DNA of 64,000 nucleotides from Fusibacter_C sp942493125 (GCA_942493125.1 OW818667.1:1178001-1242000); one strand, 5' to 3'; shown: positions 1-9,472, counted from the first letter of the stretch. The notes: generated by a model not told the origin, from the sequence alone. Translations and numbers: made by a program.

Positions 1-807
1 TGTTTGAATGTAATCCATATCCACCAGTTTTACCTTTAAATTTTTAACAAGTCCGATGAAATCGCCAGTTGCACTTGGACTATTGGTCGTGTTATAACCC
101 TTGAGCTTTTGATTATAATAGACGAAAACTTCAGGGCTGCCACCAAAACCACCTGTGGCAATGATAACTTTTTTCGTATTGATTTTATAGCTTTTTCCAG
201 ATTTGTCTTCTACGATCACACCTGAAACAGCACCCGTTTTATCGGTGAGAATTTCCACAGCTTTATTTTCAAGCCTCAAATCGATATCCGAAGTTTTCAC
301 TTTTTCATAAAGCACTCTCACGAGTTCAGCGCCAACTGATTGCCCCCCAGATGGCCTATGGGTCCTAGCGACGCTATGTCCAGCTAAAATGCCTACATCT
401 TTAAGATCCATCCCCATTTCTGTCAGCCAATCAATTGATGATTTGCTCTCAGTGGCAAGAATCTCTATCATCTGAATATTATTTGTATCGTGTCCCGATT
501 CAAAGGTATCCTTCTTAAATAAGTCCACGTCATCCACGATGCCCTGCAAAGCTTGCTGTGAAGTCCCAACACCATTGATCCCAGCTGTCGCTCTAAGTGT
601 ATTGCCGCCGACATAGGGCATTTTTTCGAGCAGGATAACTTTCGCCTCTTTGTTATGCGCTTCAATAGAAGCGGACATGCCGCTCGCCCCTGCACCGATT
701 ACGACCACATCGGCAACTTCAGTCGGTTCAAATATAAATATGACGCCCCAAATCAAAAGACAGAGGATAAACGCCATGAAGGTAAAGAATATGCCTTTGA
801 CGTTCAT
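1..807 (-). CDS. FAD-dependent fumarate-reductase-type flavoprotein, membrane-anchored (partial)
   Basis: The first 269 codons are present and the 3' end lies off the window. A single N-terminal hydrophobic segment (about residues 5-27) looks like a membrane anchor or uncleaved signal. It is followed by an FAD-binding GAGASG fold and the KMPYVGGNT, RTHRPSGG and ATGGFGG signatures of flavocytochrome c/fumarate reductase/urocanate reductase flavoproteins. Unlike the paralogue at 3326-5083 it has no FMN-binding domain. The ATG follows the response regulator stop by one base, and its AAGGAGGG ribosome binding site lies inside that gene's end, so the two are co-transcribed. The substrate-binding half is missing, so the substrate (fumarate, urocanate or another enoate) is open. 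Confidence 0.85.
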   Translation of the reverse strand, partial: MNVKGIFFTFMAFILCLLIWGVIFIFEPTEVADVVVIGAGASGMSASIEAHNKEAKVILLEKMPYVGGNTLRATAGINGVGTSQQALQGIVDDVDLFKKDTFESGHDTNNIQMIEILATESKSSIDWLTEMGMDLKDVGILAGHSVARTHRPSGGQSVGAELVRVLYEKVKTSDIDLRLENKAVEILTDKTGAVSGVIVEDKSGKSYKINTKKVIIATGGFGGSPEVFVYYNQKLKGYNTTNSPSATGDFIGLVKNLKVKLVDMDYIQT

Positions 808-808
808 T

Positions 809-1480
809 TTAGCCCTCCTTCTGCATCATATAGTGCTTTTGTGGCCGTCCAATTTTACCATAAGAGAGTGTTTCGCTGGCTACACCCGCCTGCACCATCT
901 GCTCCAAATAGCGTCTCACAGTTACTCTTGCGAGTTTTGTCATGTCGGCAACATCCTGGGCTGTCATAGGTTCCTTAGCATTGGAAAGCACTTCTTCAAC
1001 AGCGTGATAGGTCATCATATTCATGCCCTTTTCATAAATTGCATCTTTACTATTGCCCACTTGCATCATCGCATCAATATCCGCTTGGCCAAAAGTTACT
1101 TTCCGATTCAACCGCTCGATGCGAACCATCGCTTTTGCGATCGCTTCTTCAAATCGACTGAAGCTAAATGGCTTGATCAAATAGTCGATTGCGCCAAATT
1201 TAAAGCTTTCTTCGATGGTTTCAACGCTGTTGTCTGCAGTGATCAAGATCACTTCAGATTTACGATGTGTTTCTCTTAGCCACTTGAGGAGTTCTGGTCC
1301 CTTTGCTTTTCCCAAGTAGACATCCAGCAAGATCAAATCGATTGGCTCATGCTCCAATACCTTTATTGCACTAGGTACATCCGCAGCTTCCCAGATTTTA
1401 TATTTCGCGTTTATTTTTTTGATAAACCCGACATTGATACTTCTTACCATTGGGTCATCTTCGACAATTAAGATCGTCAT
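809..1480 (-). CDS. CitB/DcuR-type response regulator
   Basis: This is a response regulator of about 223 residues. The N-terminal receiver domain has the acidic pair EDD near residue 8, the phospho-acceptor Asp in LILLDVYLG and the Lys in LIKPF. The C-terminal half has the helix-turn-helix typical of the CitB/DcuR/MalR family (TAQDVADMTKLARVTVRRYL). The ATG at 1480 overlaps the kinase stop (TGATG); an in-frame GTG at 1483 is a possible alternative start, and AGGAGG lies 7 to 10 bases upstream. It is encoded with the kinase upstream and the flavoprotein downstream, so it probably activates these and perhaps the gene at 3326 in response to a carboxylate. Confidence 0.92.
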   Translation of the reverse strand: MTILIVEDDPMVRSINVGFIKKINAKYKIWEAADVPSAIKVLEHEPIDLILLDVYLGKAKGPELLKWLRETHRKSEVILITADNSVETIEESFKFGAIDYLIKPFSFSRFEEAIAKAMVRIERLNRKVTFGQADIDAMMQVGNSKDAIYEKGMNMMTYHAVEEVLSNAKEPMTAQDVADMTKLARVTVRRYLEQMVQAGVASETLSYGKIGRPQKHYMMQKEG

Positions 1481-3048
1481 CACAGTGTAGCCTCCTTGAC
1501 TTGCATCGGCAATATGATTGTACAGATAAGTCCATCACTATTTTCAAAAGAGAGCTTACCAGAAAGCAGCTGTACCTTCTTTTGAACGATTGGCAACCCA
1601 TAGCCTCTATTGTCACCTTTCGTACTAAAGCCAGTGGTCATGTATTCCGAAAGTTGAGCTATCATACCTGGGCCGTTATCTTTGACCTCTATCAACATAA
1701 ATGTTTCATTTTGTACCAGTTTGACTTCGATAATTGGTGTCAACGTATCATCAAGTGCTTCGATAGCATTGTCTATCAGATTGCCCAAAATAGAAGTGAT
1801 ATCATCCTCAATCGCGTGCTCCGGCAATCGCGTCAAATTCGTATCACTATGAATTCTCAACTTCACTTTTTGTTCCGCTGCTTTTGAATATTTAGCCAGT
1901 AAGAGTCCCGATATGGCGGGCACTTTAACTTGCTTGCCCAATGCGCCGATGATTTCCTGTTGTGAAAGCGATGTTTGTTCAATAAATTCAAGTGCTTTGT
2001 CAGAGGCCTCCAGTTGAATGAGTCCAGATATGGTATGCAGTTTATTCATAAATTCGTGATTTTGAGCGCGCAGGGCTTGAGTCAACTGAACCATATTCGT
2101 CAGCTCTTCTGCTTTTCTTCTCACTAAGCTCATATCCTCGAGTTTAAACAAGTAGCCTAATCGAGAATCCACGAAATTAAGCGCTTTAATTTGCAGTTTT
2201 AATATAACGCCGTTTTCAAGGCGCACTTCCGTTTCGTAGTGATCCATTTTCTGTTGTTTCATCGTCAAAAGATAATTATCTATTTGATGGCCAGTCAGGT
2301 TATCGTCGACATTCAGCTCTGGTGCATTCAATAAGAGCTTTGCATTGACATTGATCATCATAATATTGCCGACATGATCCGTGGCCATGATGCCTTCCCC
2401 GATATTCTCGAGAATAAGCGCTTTCTGATTGAGCAAAATTGCGATTTCTTCAGGTTCAAGATCAAATATTTCCCTTTTGATATTGCTCGCCAGTTTATAG
2501 GCGATTAAAATGCCGAGTCCGATCGCTATGAGTGCAAATATGATCGTAAATAAAATGACGGATCTCAGCGTCTGAAATATTCGGCCATTGTAGATCCCAA
2601 CTACCACGACGCCACTATGTGTGCCTTCAGTAAATACGGGCGCATAACCCTCAACCGTAGCATCTCGAGACATATCATAGTAGTATCTCGGCGTTGCAAC
2701 TAGAGGAGACTGTTTGAGTTCATTTGAGCTAGCTTTGGTATTCACACGCGACGGCAGAGGGTGTGAGAAATAGACACCAGATTCATCAATGACATATAGG
2801 TACTGAATTTTTGTTTTTAATTGAATATTCTTAAGTGCATTGGTTATATTGATATATCCGTTTTCAAGGACAATGTTGTTTTTTACAACTTCATTTTCCG
2901 CGATTATGATTGCCTGATCCATGGCATCCATGGCCACCTGCTTTTGCATGGCATTTGTCCAAGTCCAATAGATAACAGCTGTCAAAACAATAATAATCAG
3001 CGTGATGACCATCGAGAGAATCAATGTGATTTTTTGCCTGAGTTTCAT
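1480..3048 (-). CDS. CitA/DcuS-type sensor histidine kinase
   Basis: A membrane sensor kinase of about 522 residues. A first transmembrane helix (about 7-28) precedes an extracytoplasmic PAS-like sensor of roughly 130 residues with a YLYVIDESG core. A second helix (about 163-185), a cytoplasmic PAS domain, a Spo0B-like phospho-acceptor helix (QNHEFMNKLH) and an HATPase domain (NLIDNAIEAL, DNGPGM, GYGLPIVQ) follow. This order is characteristic of CitA/DcuS sensors of extracellular di- or tricarboxylates. I chose the ATG at 3048 because AAAGGA lies just upstream; the longer start at 3087 has no ribosome binding site. The partner regulator overlaps its stop codon. Confidence 0.92.
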   Translation of the reverse strand: MKLRQKITLILSMVITLIIIVLTAVIYWTWTNAMQKQVAMDAMDQAIIIAENEVVKNNIVLENGYINITNALKNIQLKTKIQYLYVIDESGVYFSHPLPSRVNTKASSNELKQSPLVATPRYYYDMSRDATVEGYAPVFTEGTHSGVVVVGIYNGRIFQTLRSVILFTIIFALIAIGLGILIAYKLASNIKREIFDLEPEEIAILLNQKALILENIGEGIMATDHVGNIMMINVNAKLLLNAPELNVDDNLTGHQIDNYLLTMKQQKMDHYETEVRLENGVILKLQIKALNFVDSRLGYLFKLEDMSLVRRKAEELTNMVQLTQALRAQNHEFMNKLHTISGLIQLEASDKALEFIEQTSLSQQEIIGALGKQVKVPAISGLLLAKYSKAAEQKVKLRIHSDTNLTRLPEHAIEDDITSILGNLIDNAIEALDDTLTPIIEVKLVQNETFMLIEVKDNGPGMIAQLSEYMTTGFSTKGDNRGYGLPIVQKKVQLLSGKLSFENSDGLICTIILPMQVKEATL

Positions 3049-3119
3049 AAAATTCCTTTCAAAGATATCAAAATGCGATATCCTCATTAACTACCGATAC
3101 GGCGTCATGTTTCGTTACC

Positions 3120-3148
3120 ATTTTAACACATAGTGTATGTAACCAAAA
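3120..3148 (-). promoter_or_regulatory. predicted promoter of the CitA/CitB operon
   Basis: On the minus strand a weak -35 (TTTTGG, 3143-3148) and a -10 (TAAAAT, 3120-3125) are separated by 17 bases, ahead of the kinase start at 3048. The poor -35 fits a promoter that needs an activator. Confidence 0.4.
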
Positions 3149-3151
3149 GTC

Positions 3152-3180
3152 CCCATTCAAAGAAGTACCCATTCAAAGAA
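3152..3180 (-). promoter_or_regulatory. 13-bp direct repeat, candidate response-regulator site
   Basis: CCCATTCAAAGAA occurs at 3152-3164 and again, identically, at 3168-3180 (16-bp period). The pair ends only 3 bases upstream of the predicted -35 of the CitA/CitB operon, the position expected for an activator. CitB/DcuR-type regulators often bind direct repeats; that this one does is inference. Confidence 0.45.
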
Positions 3181-3189
3181 ATAGAGAAA

Positions 3190-3220
3190 GCAGAAGAGCG
3201 CGATGGGGCGGCTCTTCTGC
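3190..3220. terminator. inverted repeat, possible terminator of the 3326 gene
   Basis: GCAGAAGAGC (3190-3199) is perfectly complementary to GCTCTTCTGC (3211-3220) around an 11-base loop. On the minus strand it is followed by a moderately T-rich tract (CTTTCTCTATTTCTTT). It lies about 105 bases past the flavocytochrome stop. Confidence 0.45.
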
Positions 3221-3325
3221 TCTTCTATTGGATAGGGGTAACAAATCTATATTGAGGATATCTTGCGGGTATATTTATCATGTTTTCTAAGCTTATAATG
3301 AACGCTTATTTATAAGCATGATCAT

Positions 3326-5083
3326 TTACTTTACAGAAGCCGCAGCGTTCATACCTGCAACACGACCAAACGTCGTTATATCTGCAAGGGCATTGCCGCC
3401 AAGTCTGTTATTTCCGTGGACACCGCCAGTGACTTCACCTGCAGCGTATAGGCCTTTGATCACTTCGCCTGCATTGTTTACAACTTCTGCATTTGTATTG
3501 ATTACGAGGCCACCCATTGTATGGTGGATAGCTGGCGTAACTTCTACAGCATAGTATGGACCAACTGATAAGTCTCTTGGCATATCTTCTCTACCAAATG
3601 CAGCATCTGATCCTGCAGCAACTGAAGCATTGTATGTGTCAATTGTCGCCTTCAATATTGCCGCATCCATTTCGATATTTTTAGCGAGTTCTTCGATGGT
3701 TGCGCCTTCGATAAGGAACCCTTTTTTATAGTAGCCATCGATCGCACTTAAGCTCTCTCTGACACTTTGATCAAATACGAGGAAGCTCGATGCGCCTGTT
3801 TGAGCAAGTTGTGCTTCAGACACAACTGCGCGTGTCTCGAGTTCGTTGACAAATCTTAACGCTTCTCTATTTACTAAGATGGCGCCGTTGCCTCTTACCG
3901 CTTCTGTAATCATATAGTTGTTTGATGGCATAACAGTTGGATGCGTTTGAATTTGCTCCATATCCACGTAAGCCATGTCGAGATTTTTACCAAATTCTAT
4001 AACATCACCAGTAGCACCGGGATGATTTGTAGTGCCATAACCTTTTAAAGCTGGATCAAAACTTGCTACGAGGTCATTGTTAGCGCCAAATCCACCGCTT
4101 GCAATGATGACTGCTTTTGCTTCAATAGTGAAATCACCATCAGCAGTAGAGACTTTAACACCTGATACGGCTTTGCTGTCACCGATTACTTCGACAACTT
4201 CGCTCTCAAGGAGTATTTCGATCCCTAATGCTTGCGCTTCAGCGTATAGAACATCTACGATGTGGTTGCCAACTGGAGCACCACCTGTTGGTCTATGCGC
4301 TCTATCGACGCTTGCACCAGCAAGTCTGCCTACATCAGTCAAATCTGCGCCGATGCCGATTAACCATTCAACGGTTTCAGCAGAGTGATCCGCTAAGAAA
4401 CGGACGAGCTCTGGATTGTTGATTTCTCCGCCGCCTTTCATCGTGTCTTCAAAGAACAAATCTGCGCTATCTTCGATAGCAAGTCCTTTTTGAACCGACG
4501 TATTCGCCGCATTTAAGCCACCTGTTGCATATTTAGTATTGCCACCAATTAAAGGCATTTTTTCTACGACGATAACTTTCGCGCCGTTGTTGACCGCTTC
4601 GATTGCAGCAGTTAATCCCGCACCACCAGCTCCGACGATCACGACATCTGTCGTTTTGTTTTCAAGTACTTTCGCCGCTTGCGTTGTTTCGTTGTTAACA
4701 GCAACATTTGCACCATCGACATAAGCCAAAGCAAGCGCTGCATTTACAGCTTCTAAAACGCCTGCTGATGTTAAGCTCGCACCGGCTACTACGTCTACAT
4801 CACCGCTATTTGCTTCAATAATTCTATCAATTAGGGTTTTTGCTGGCTCATCAGCAAAGTCTGATTCACTGAACGCAACAAGTTCAATATTTTCTATTTT
4901 TTGTTCCGTTACAGTAACCGCGACTTTAATCGGTCCTGCATGGCCTTTTCCTTCACCTTCATACGTTCCAGCGACAAAAATGGCTTTATCATTGGCCTCT
5001 TCATTTGTTTTTCCACTACACCCTGTCAATGCAAGCATTAAAACGAGCATTGCAATAACGATTAATGATACTTTTCTATTCAT
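3326..5083 (-). CDS. lipoprotein flavocytochrome c-type fumarate/urocanate reductase with FMN domain
   Basis: A reductase of about 585 residues. A lipoprotein signal peptide ends in LTGC. An FMN-binding domain (about 35-110) follows, with the flavinylation motif DVVAGASLT, in which the last Thr is normally modified by ApbE. Then comes an FAD-binding reductase domain (VIVGAGGAGLTAA, KMPLIGGNT, HRPTGG, IQTHPT, HHTMGGL). No haem motif is present, as is usual for Gram-positive members. It should act on the outer face of the membrane as an electron sink for an unsaturated acid; fumarate, urocanate and acrylate-type substrates cannot be told apart here. GGGAGG precedes the ATG at 5083; the upstream start at 5116 lacks such support. 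ApbE is not in this window. Confidence 0.9.
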   Translation of the reverse strand: MNRKVSLIVIAMLVLMLALTGCSGKTNEEANDKAIFVAGTYEGEGKGHAGPIKVAVTVTEQKIENIELVAFSESDFADEPAKTLIDRIIEANSGDVDVVAGASLTSAGVLEAVNAALALAYVDGANVAVNNETTQAAKVLENKTTDVVIVGAGGAGLTAAIEAVNNGAKVIVVEKMPLIGGNTKYATGGLNAANTSVQKGLAIEDSADLFFEDTMKGGGEINNPELVRFLADHSAETVEWLIGIGADLTDVGRLAGASVDRAHRPTGGAPVGNHIVDVLYAEAQALGIEILLESEVVEVIGDSKAVSGVKVSTADGDFTIEAKAVIIASGGFGANNDLVASFDPALKGYGTTNHPGATGDVIEFGKNLDMAYVDMEQIQTHPTVMPSNNYMITEAVRGNGAILVNREALRFVNELETRAVVSEAQLAQTGASSFLVFDQSVRESLSAIDGYYKKGFLIEGATIEELAKNIEMDAAILKATIDTYNASVAAGSDAAFGREDMPRDLSVGPYYAVEVTPAIHHTMGGLVINTNAEVVNNAGEVIKGLYAAGEVTGGVHGNNRLGGNALADITTFGRVAGMNAAASVK

Positions 5084-5135
5084 TTTTTTCCTCCCAAAGC
5101 ATGTGCGGCCTTTCACTGAACCGCTTTCATTTAGG

Positions 5136-5164
5136 AGTATAGTTTATTGATAAATATTTAGCAA
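5136..5164 (-). promoter_or_regulatory. sigma-A-type promoter of the flavocytochrome gene
   Basis: A -35 TTGCTA (5159-5164) and a -10 TATACT (5136-5141) are separated by exactly 17 bases on the minus strand, about 53 bases before the start codon. Further upstream GACC-plus-A-tract repeats (minus-strand reading of 5186-5202) recur with a 9-base period and could be an activator site. Confidence 0.6.
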
Positions 5165-5206
5165 TCTTGTGGTCATATTGTTTTCTTTTGGTCTTTTTGG
5201 TCTTAC

Positions 5207-5244
5207 ATAAAAAAAAGATGTTGGCGCAAAGCGCCCAACATCTT
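5207..5244 (-). terminator. intrinsic terminator of the HD-GYP gene
   Basis: A long stem pairs AAGATGTTGGCGC (from 5215) with the complementary arm ending at 5244, with a three-base loop and one bulge. On the minus strand it is followed by eight Ts. The hairpin overlaps the stop codon of the gene at 5243. Confidence 0.9.
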
Positions 5245-7843
5245 AATTCGTCAATAGACTGATAATTGGCAGTTCAAATTCATCCATTTCGTTGGTTGCA
5301 CTTGCTACAGAAAGACTCATCTTTTCGACATTGCCAACCTTGACTTGATCACTTTCCACCAGTGAGATAAATAGACTCACCAGTTGTGGGTCGAACTGTT
5401 TGCCTGCTTCTTCAAGTAAAATATGGAGTACTTGATCCACTGGAATTTCAGGCTTGTAGCATCTTTTAGAAATCATGGCGTCAAATGCATCTGCAATACC
5501 TAATATTCTTGCTGTGAGTGGAATGTCTTCCCCTGAGATTCGTCTTGGATATCCTCTTCCGTCATATCTTTCATGATGGCCTAAAACAGCAGGCACAACA
5601 TAATCTAGAGATGGTAAGTGACGTATGATATCGATGGATGCTTCAACATGCCCTTGCATGACGCGATATTCTTCTTCTGACAGCTTTCCAGGTTTGTTCA
5701 AGATGCGTTCAGGAATGCTTATTTTTCCGATGTCGTGAAGTAGAGCCGCTTGTCGAATATTCTCGATAATATCTTTGTTTAAACTGAGTGCTTTTGCAAG
5801 TGATACGGCGTAAGCAGCGACGTTATCCGAATGATTGAAAGTGTAATGGTCTTTAGCATCAATAGCTGCCGTCAGCGCATATATCGTCGATTTGTATTCA
5901 TCATAGACATTGGCATAATCCGTTTCATCTGCTATTTGTCTGTCCGATGTCACATAAGTGTCAAATACTTTTATGGCATTCTTGCCTTTGCGTTTCACTT
6001 GGTAAACGGCATGATCCGCATTGTCGAGCAATTCTTTTACCGATTTTGCGCCAAATGGTGCAATGCTAATTCCTGCGCTTATTGTGATGCTCTTTTGTCG
6101 ATAATTATGAATGTGTCTGCCAATATTGCTGATTTGATCGCGAATAGATTCGGTCAAGCGTTTTGCTAAGTAGACGTCATATCCAGGCAATAAGATCGCA
6201 AACTCTTTAGCGCTATATCTTGCAATAAATCCATTGCCACCAATGCTTGCTTTGATGATATCCGCTATCGCTTTCAGGGCTATATCGCCCTGTTTGACAC
6301 CATAAAGTTGATTAAACAGTTTAAAGTCGTCAAGGTTGATGATAATAAGTGCCATTGACCCTTCTTTATTTTTCTCGAACTCGTTGTGGATTAATTCATA
6401 GAAGTAGCGTCTGTTCAGTACGCCTGTCAACTCGTCCGTTCTCGCCTCAAGGTATGCCTTTTCATAAATGTGCGCATTCTTAATCGCGATGGATGCAACG
6501 GTGCATATAGATGAGATGACACTTATGTCTTGGCTCCGAAGTTTCGTTTTGCGACCATGATCTGAAAACAATAGAATGCCAATCAACTCGTCATTTTCTC
6601 TAAATGCGATGCAATAGCTAATGCCGAGCTTGTGTAGTTGAAGCTTCTCAACTTCCCACATTGCCTTATATTCAACGGAACTGACAAATTCATCCATAAT
6701 TAAATAGCCATCGTTTTTACTAAGCCATGTGACGATGGGGTTGTCTTTTTTAATGACAAAAGACAAATCTGCTAGCGACTGTGCACTGTACCTTAGGATG
6801 TAATTGTGCGTACCATGTTCTGGAATGGCAATATAGATTTTATTGATGCCAGTTGCTTCGTTTATAGACGTCACTGTGTACTCGAAGATTGCTTGCAAAT
6901 TTAAACTCTTCGATACATTCGTGCTAAATTTGTTTAAAATATCATTTTGATTTTCTTCATCTTTAACAAAAATGGCCGCTATCACTTTTTTCCATAATAG
7001 AAATAGAAGTGACACGATGATGACAAAACTGACAAGATAGATTGGCAAATCGTATTTGACTTGCCCCTCAATTGTCAAGTTGGCAAGATTCCTTATAAAT
7101 GGCAACAAGCTATAAAAAACGGCAAAGCCAAGTCCAACACAGAACATATAGCCAACCGTCTCAGAAGCCATAAGTTTCAGTTTGAACAGTTGTCTTTTGA
7201 TTAAGGCATACATCAAGAATCCGGCATTGATGACGCCTGCTACGATATCGATTGGGAATCCTTCAAATAATGGCAAGAGTAGCGCCAAGTGACCTAAAAA
7301 CAAAATCACAATGCCCATGACGATTGGTGCTACTTGCTTTTTCATTTTAATGTTCTTCTTCAAATTGACATAAAGCAAATGCAAAACATGTACCATGATA
7401 ATGCCAGCGATCAGAAAAATGAAGGAAACAAACGCATTCATCTCATCGTATACCATAATTTGTTTGCCATTTTCGATGATGATATTCGGCCAATGTAAGA
7501 AGACACCCGTTGGAATATTGATCAGAAACATGGTACCTAGCGTGAACAAATAGAGTAAGCTGATGCTTTTCTTATGCTCTCCTACAAACGCTACTATAAA
7601 TTTGAAATAACTGAATATCATCAAGAACAAGCCACCAAGGGAAACGTGGTACCAAAGTTCATAAGATGGCCACATTTGGAGGCGCATGAGAAACGAACCG
7701 CCCGTCCAAAAAATCATGGCAGTCAAAATGAGTAAAAAGGCATTGACGATGCGATCTCTCACGGTATTGACAAATATCATCATCATAAACAAATAACAAA
7801 GTACTGCGATACTGGATAAATAGCCATAAATGCCACCACCCAT
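5243..7843 (-). CDS. 7TM-GAF-degenerate GGDEF-HD-GYP cyclic-di-GMP phosphodiesterase
   Basis: 866 residues. About eight hydrophobic helices cover the first 290 residues. A GAF-like segment follows, then a GGDEF domain (DELTGVLNRRYF) and a C-terminal HD-GYP domain. The HD-GYP signatures are complete (LLHDIGKISIPERILNKPG, LGHHERYDGRGYP), so cyclic-di-GMP hydrolysis is likely. The cyclase signature is degraded to ARYSAKEF in place of GGDEF, so this domain is probably regulatory rather than synthetic. The ATG directly abuts the TAA of the adenylase-like gene upstream, so they form one operon. The membrane half probably senses an unknown signal. Confidence 0.9.
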   Translation of the reverse strand: MGGGIYGYLSSIAVLCYLFMMMIFVNTVRDRIVNAFLLILTAMIFWTGGSFLMRLQMWPSYELWYHVSLGGLFLMIFSYFKFIVAFVGEHKKSISLLYLFTLGTMFLINIPTGVFLHWPNIIIENGKQIMVYDEMNAFVSFIFLIAGIIMVHVLHLLYVNLKKNIKMKKQVAPIVMGIVILFLGHLALLLPLFEGFPIDIVAGVINAGFLMYALIKRQLFKLKLMASETVGYMFCVGLGFAVFYSLLPFIRNLANLTIEGQVKYDLPIYLVSFVIIVSLLFLLWKKVIAAIFVKDEENQNDILNKFSTNVSKSLNLQAIFEYTVTSINEATGINKIYIAIPEHGTHNYILRYSAQSLADLSFVIKKDNPIVTWLSKNDGYLIMDEFVSSVEYKAMWEVEKLQLHKLGISYCIAFRENDELIGILLFSDHGRKTKLRSQDISVISSICTVASIAIKNAHIYEKAYLEARTDELTGVLNRRYFYELIHNEFEKNKEGSMALIIINLDDFKLFNQLYGVKQGDIALKAIADIIKASIGGNGFIARYSAKEFAILLPGYDVYLAKRLTESIRDQISNIGRHIHNYRQKSITISAGISIAPFGAKSVKELLDNADHAVYQVKRKGKNAIKVFDTYVTSDRQIADETDYANVYDEYKSTIYALTAAIDAKDHYTFNHSDNVAAYAVSLAKALSLNKDIIENIRQAALLHDIGKISIPERILNKPGKLSEEEYRVMQGHVEASIDIIRHLPSLDYVVPAVLGHHERYDGRGYPRRISGEDIPLTARILGIADAFDAMISKRCYKPEIPVDQVLHILLEEAGKQFDPQLVSLFISLVESDQVKVGNVEKMSLSVASATNEMDEFELPIISLLTN

Positions 7844-9472
7844 TTACATCACCACCCTTTCAGGATGTGCGTTCTCTTGACTGTCAAGCAATTGACTGAG
7901 CTCAAAATGCGTTGGATTTATTTTAGTGACCTCTTTACCGTATTTATTTTTAAACGCCATAAAGGTCCCACACTTAAGCAGCGTTATTTCCAAAGGATCT
8001 ATGCCTAAAATCTTTTTAAGATCACGATAGTCTTGGTCTAAATATTTAAAATAGGTCGTTAATATTTCTTTGATAATCGTCTCATTTACGGCTGAATGCA
8101 TCAAATCATTTTTGTGCATTTCAATGTAAAGTTGCATGTACGGGCGATTATTTTCAGTATATGTTTTTTGAGCAGTCCAATTTGCAACAGATAAACCAGA
8201 AAGCTGTATCGCATTGCTTATGTTGTATTCAGAGATTCGCGTAAACCCAGCAATATCGATAATAGGCGGCACGCGATCGACATATTCAAATCTTGGAATA
8301 CGGGTCTCATCCTCATGATTGGTCAAACCGATGCAGCGATAGACATCTCCAACGCGGTATCTTGCGAATGCGCCACCCTTTAAAATCGATAAGACGATTT
8401 CGTATTTTTCACCTGGTATGACTTCGTTCATAAGATATGTTTTCGGTTGATATTCTGGATTTTCAAATGTCAAATACATATCCCGTTCACTTATAAACTC
8501 ATAGAAACAGGCATCTGGGAAAAAATGCATGCCTTTACGTGCAGACGTTTCTGTTCCAATCAAAGAAGGTTCAGTACCGGCAAAGATCTCCATTGGCCTT
8601 ATGCCCCATAGTTCTTCCAAATCATCTTTGTAGCATTTATTATCCGTACCAGCCACCATAAATCCTTTGAGTTTGAATAAATCCTTTGGCTTCAATTCGC
8701 GATTTTCTTTTTTGCAAATATGCTTTGCCTTTAAAATGCGATAGATCATTTTAGGTTCACATTTGAGCAGTGATGACAGGCCACCATGAGAGCCACTACT
8801 GGTGATTTTTGATAAACTCTGACTGATGGCATATGCGACACTACCCATGCCGAAGAAAAGCTCAACGTCCTTGCGCATAGCCATTTTGAAGCCCGCTTTA
8901 TTGCGCTCAGAAAACGTCATATCTATGGCGTCTTTCACAGGAGGCAAAAATTGAATGTCAATTTCTTCATTAAGTGCCAGAGGCAAAAGACCGGTGGCAT
9001 ACGGCAACGGCGCTAGTCCATATAAAAGCTTGTCCGTTTCCTCAACTGCTATTTTGCCCTTAGTCGTACTCGTTGCCAATATCAGACATGCAGTTACGTT
9101 TGTTCTAAAAACATCGAGCATGCTTCGCGTATAAGGTGCCACTTTTATTGGGTGCTTACCGCCTTCCCAAGTGGTTTGAATCCAGATGATCGGATTTTGA
9201 GGCAGAGATTCAGCCCTTTTTTGTAGTAAAATATCTGCATAATCGTCATAAGTCGTAAGTGGTACCATGGCTCTAAAATCTTCGATAGTCGTGGGCGTTT
9301 TACCTTTGAGTATCGATTTTCCCAATTCACTGGCACTCCAGAGACCAATCTGCTCCATCATTAAACGATTCTGAATCGCCATATATTGTTCGATGTCCAG
9401 ATCGAGAAAGCCGCAATAGGAATTCCAGATGACATCATGTGGCTGCGTTTGCAATTTATTTTTTAAGGTCAT
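7844..9472 (-). CDS. GH3 (auxin-responsive type) acyl-adenylase family protein
   Basis: 542 residues resembling bacterial GH3-family proteins, relatives of plant acyl-acid amido synthetases (not the glycosidase GH3). Recognisable parts are an N-terminal adenylation-like segment (WIQTTWEGGKHPIKV), the FAGTEPSLIGTE region and YRVGDVYRCIG before the C-terminal domain. The predicted chemistry is activation of a carboxylate as acyl-AMP and transfer to an amine; the substrate is unknown. The phosphate-binding loop differs from the usual TSGTT form, so activity is uncertain. It overlaps the upstream membrane-protein gene by 17 bases and abuts the HD-GYP gene, implying a three-gene unit. Confidence 0.75.
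   Translation of the reverse strand: MTLKNKLQTQPHDVIWNSYCGFLDLDIEQYMAIQNRLMMEQIGLWSASELGKSILKGKTPTTIEDFRAMVPLTTYDDYADILLQKRAESLPQNPIIWIQTTWEGGKHPIKVAPYTRSMLDVFRTNVTACLILATSTTKGKIAVEETDKLLYGLAPLPYATGLLPLALNEEIDIQFLPPVKDAIDMTFSERNKAGFKMAMRKDVELFFGMGSVAYAISQSLSKITSSGSHGGLSSLLKCEPKMIYRILKAKHICKKENRELKPKDLFKLKGFMVAGTDNKCYKDDLEELWGIRPMEIFAGTEPSLIGTETSARKGMHFFPDACFYEFISERDMYLTFENPEYQPKTYLMNEVIPGEKYEIVLSILKGGAFARYRVGDVYRCIGLTNHEDETRIPRFEYVDRVPPIIDIAGFTRISEYNISNAIQLSGLSVANWTAQKTYTENNRPYMQLYIEMHKNDLMHSAVNETIIKEILTTYFKYLDQDYRDLKKILGIDPLEITLLKCGTFMAFKNKYGKEVTKINPTHFELSQLLDSQENAHPERVVM

Noticed and set aside
650..1279. Long plus-strand frame of 209 codons
   Set aside because: It lies antisense to the response regulator and flavoprotein genes, has no ribosome site and shows no domain signal.
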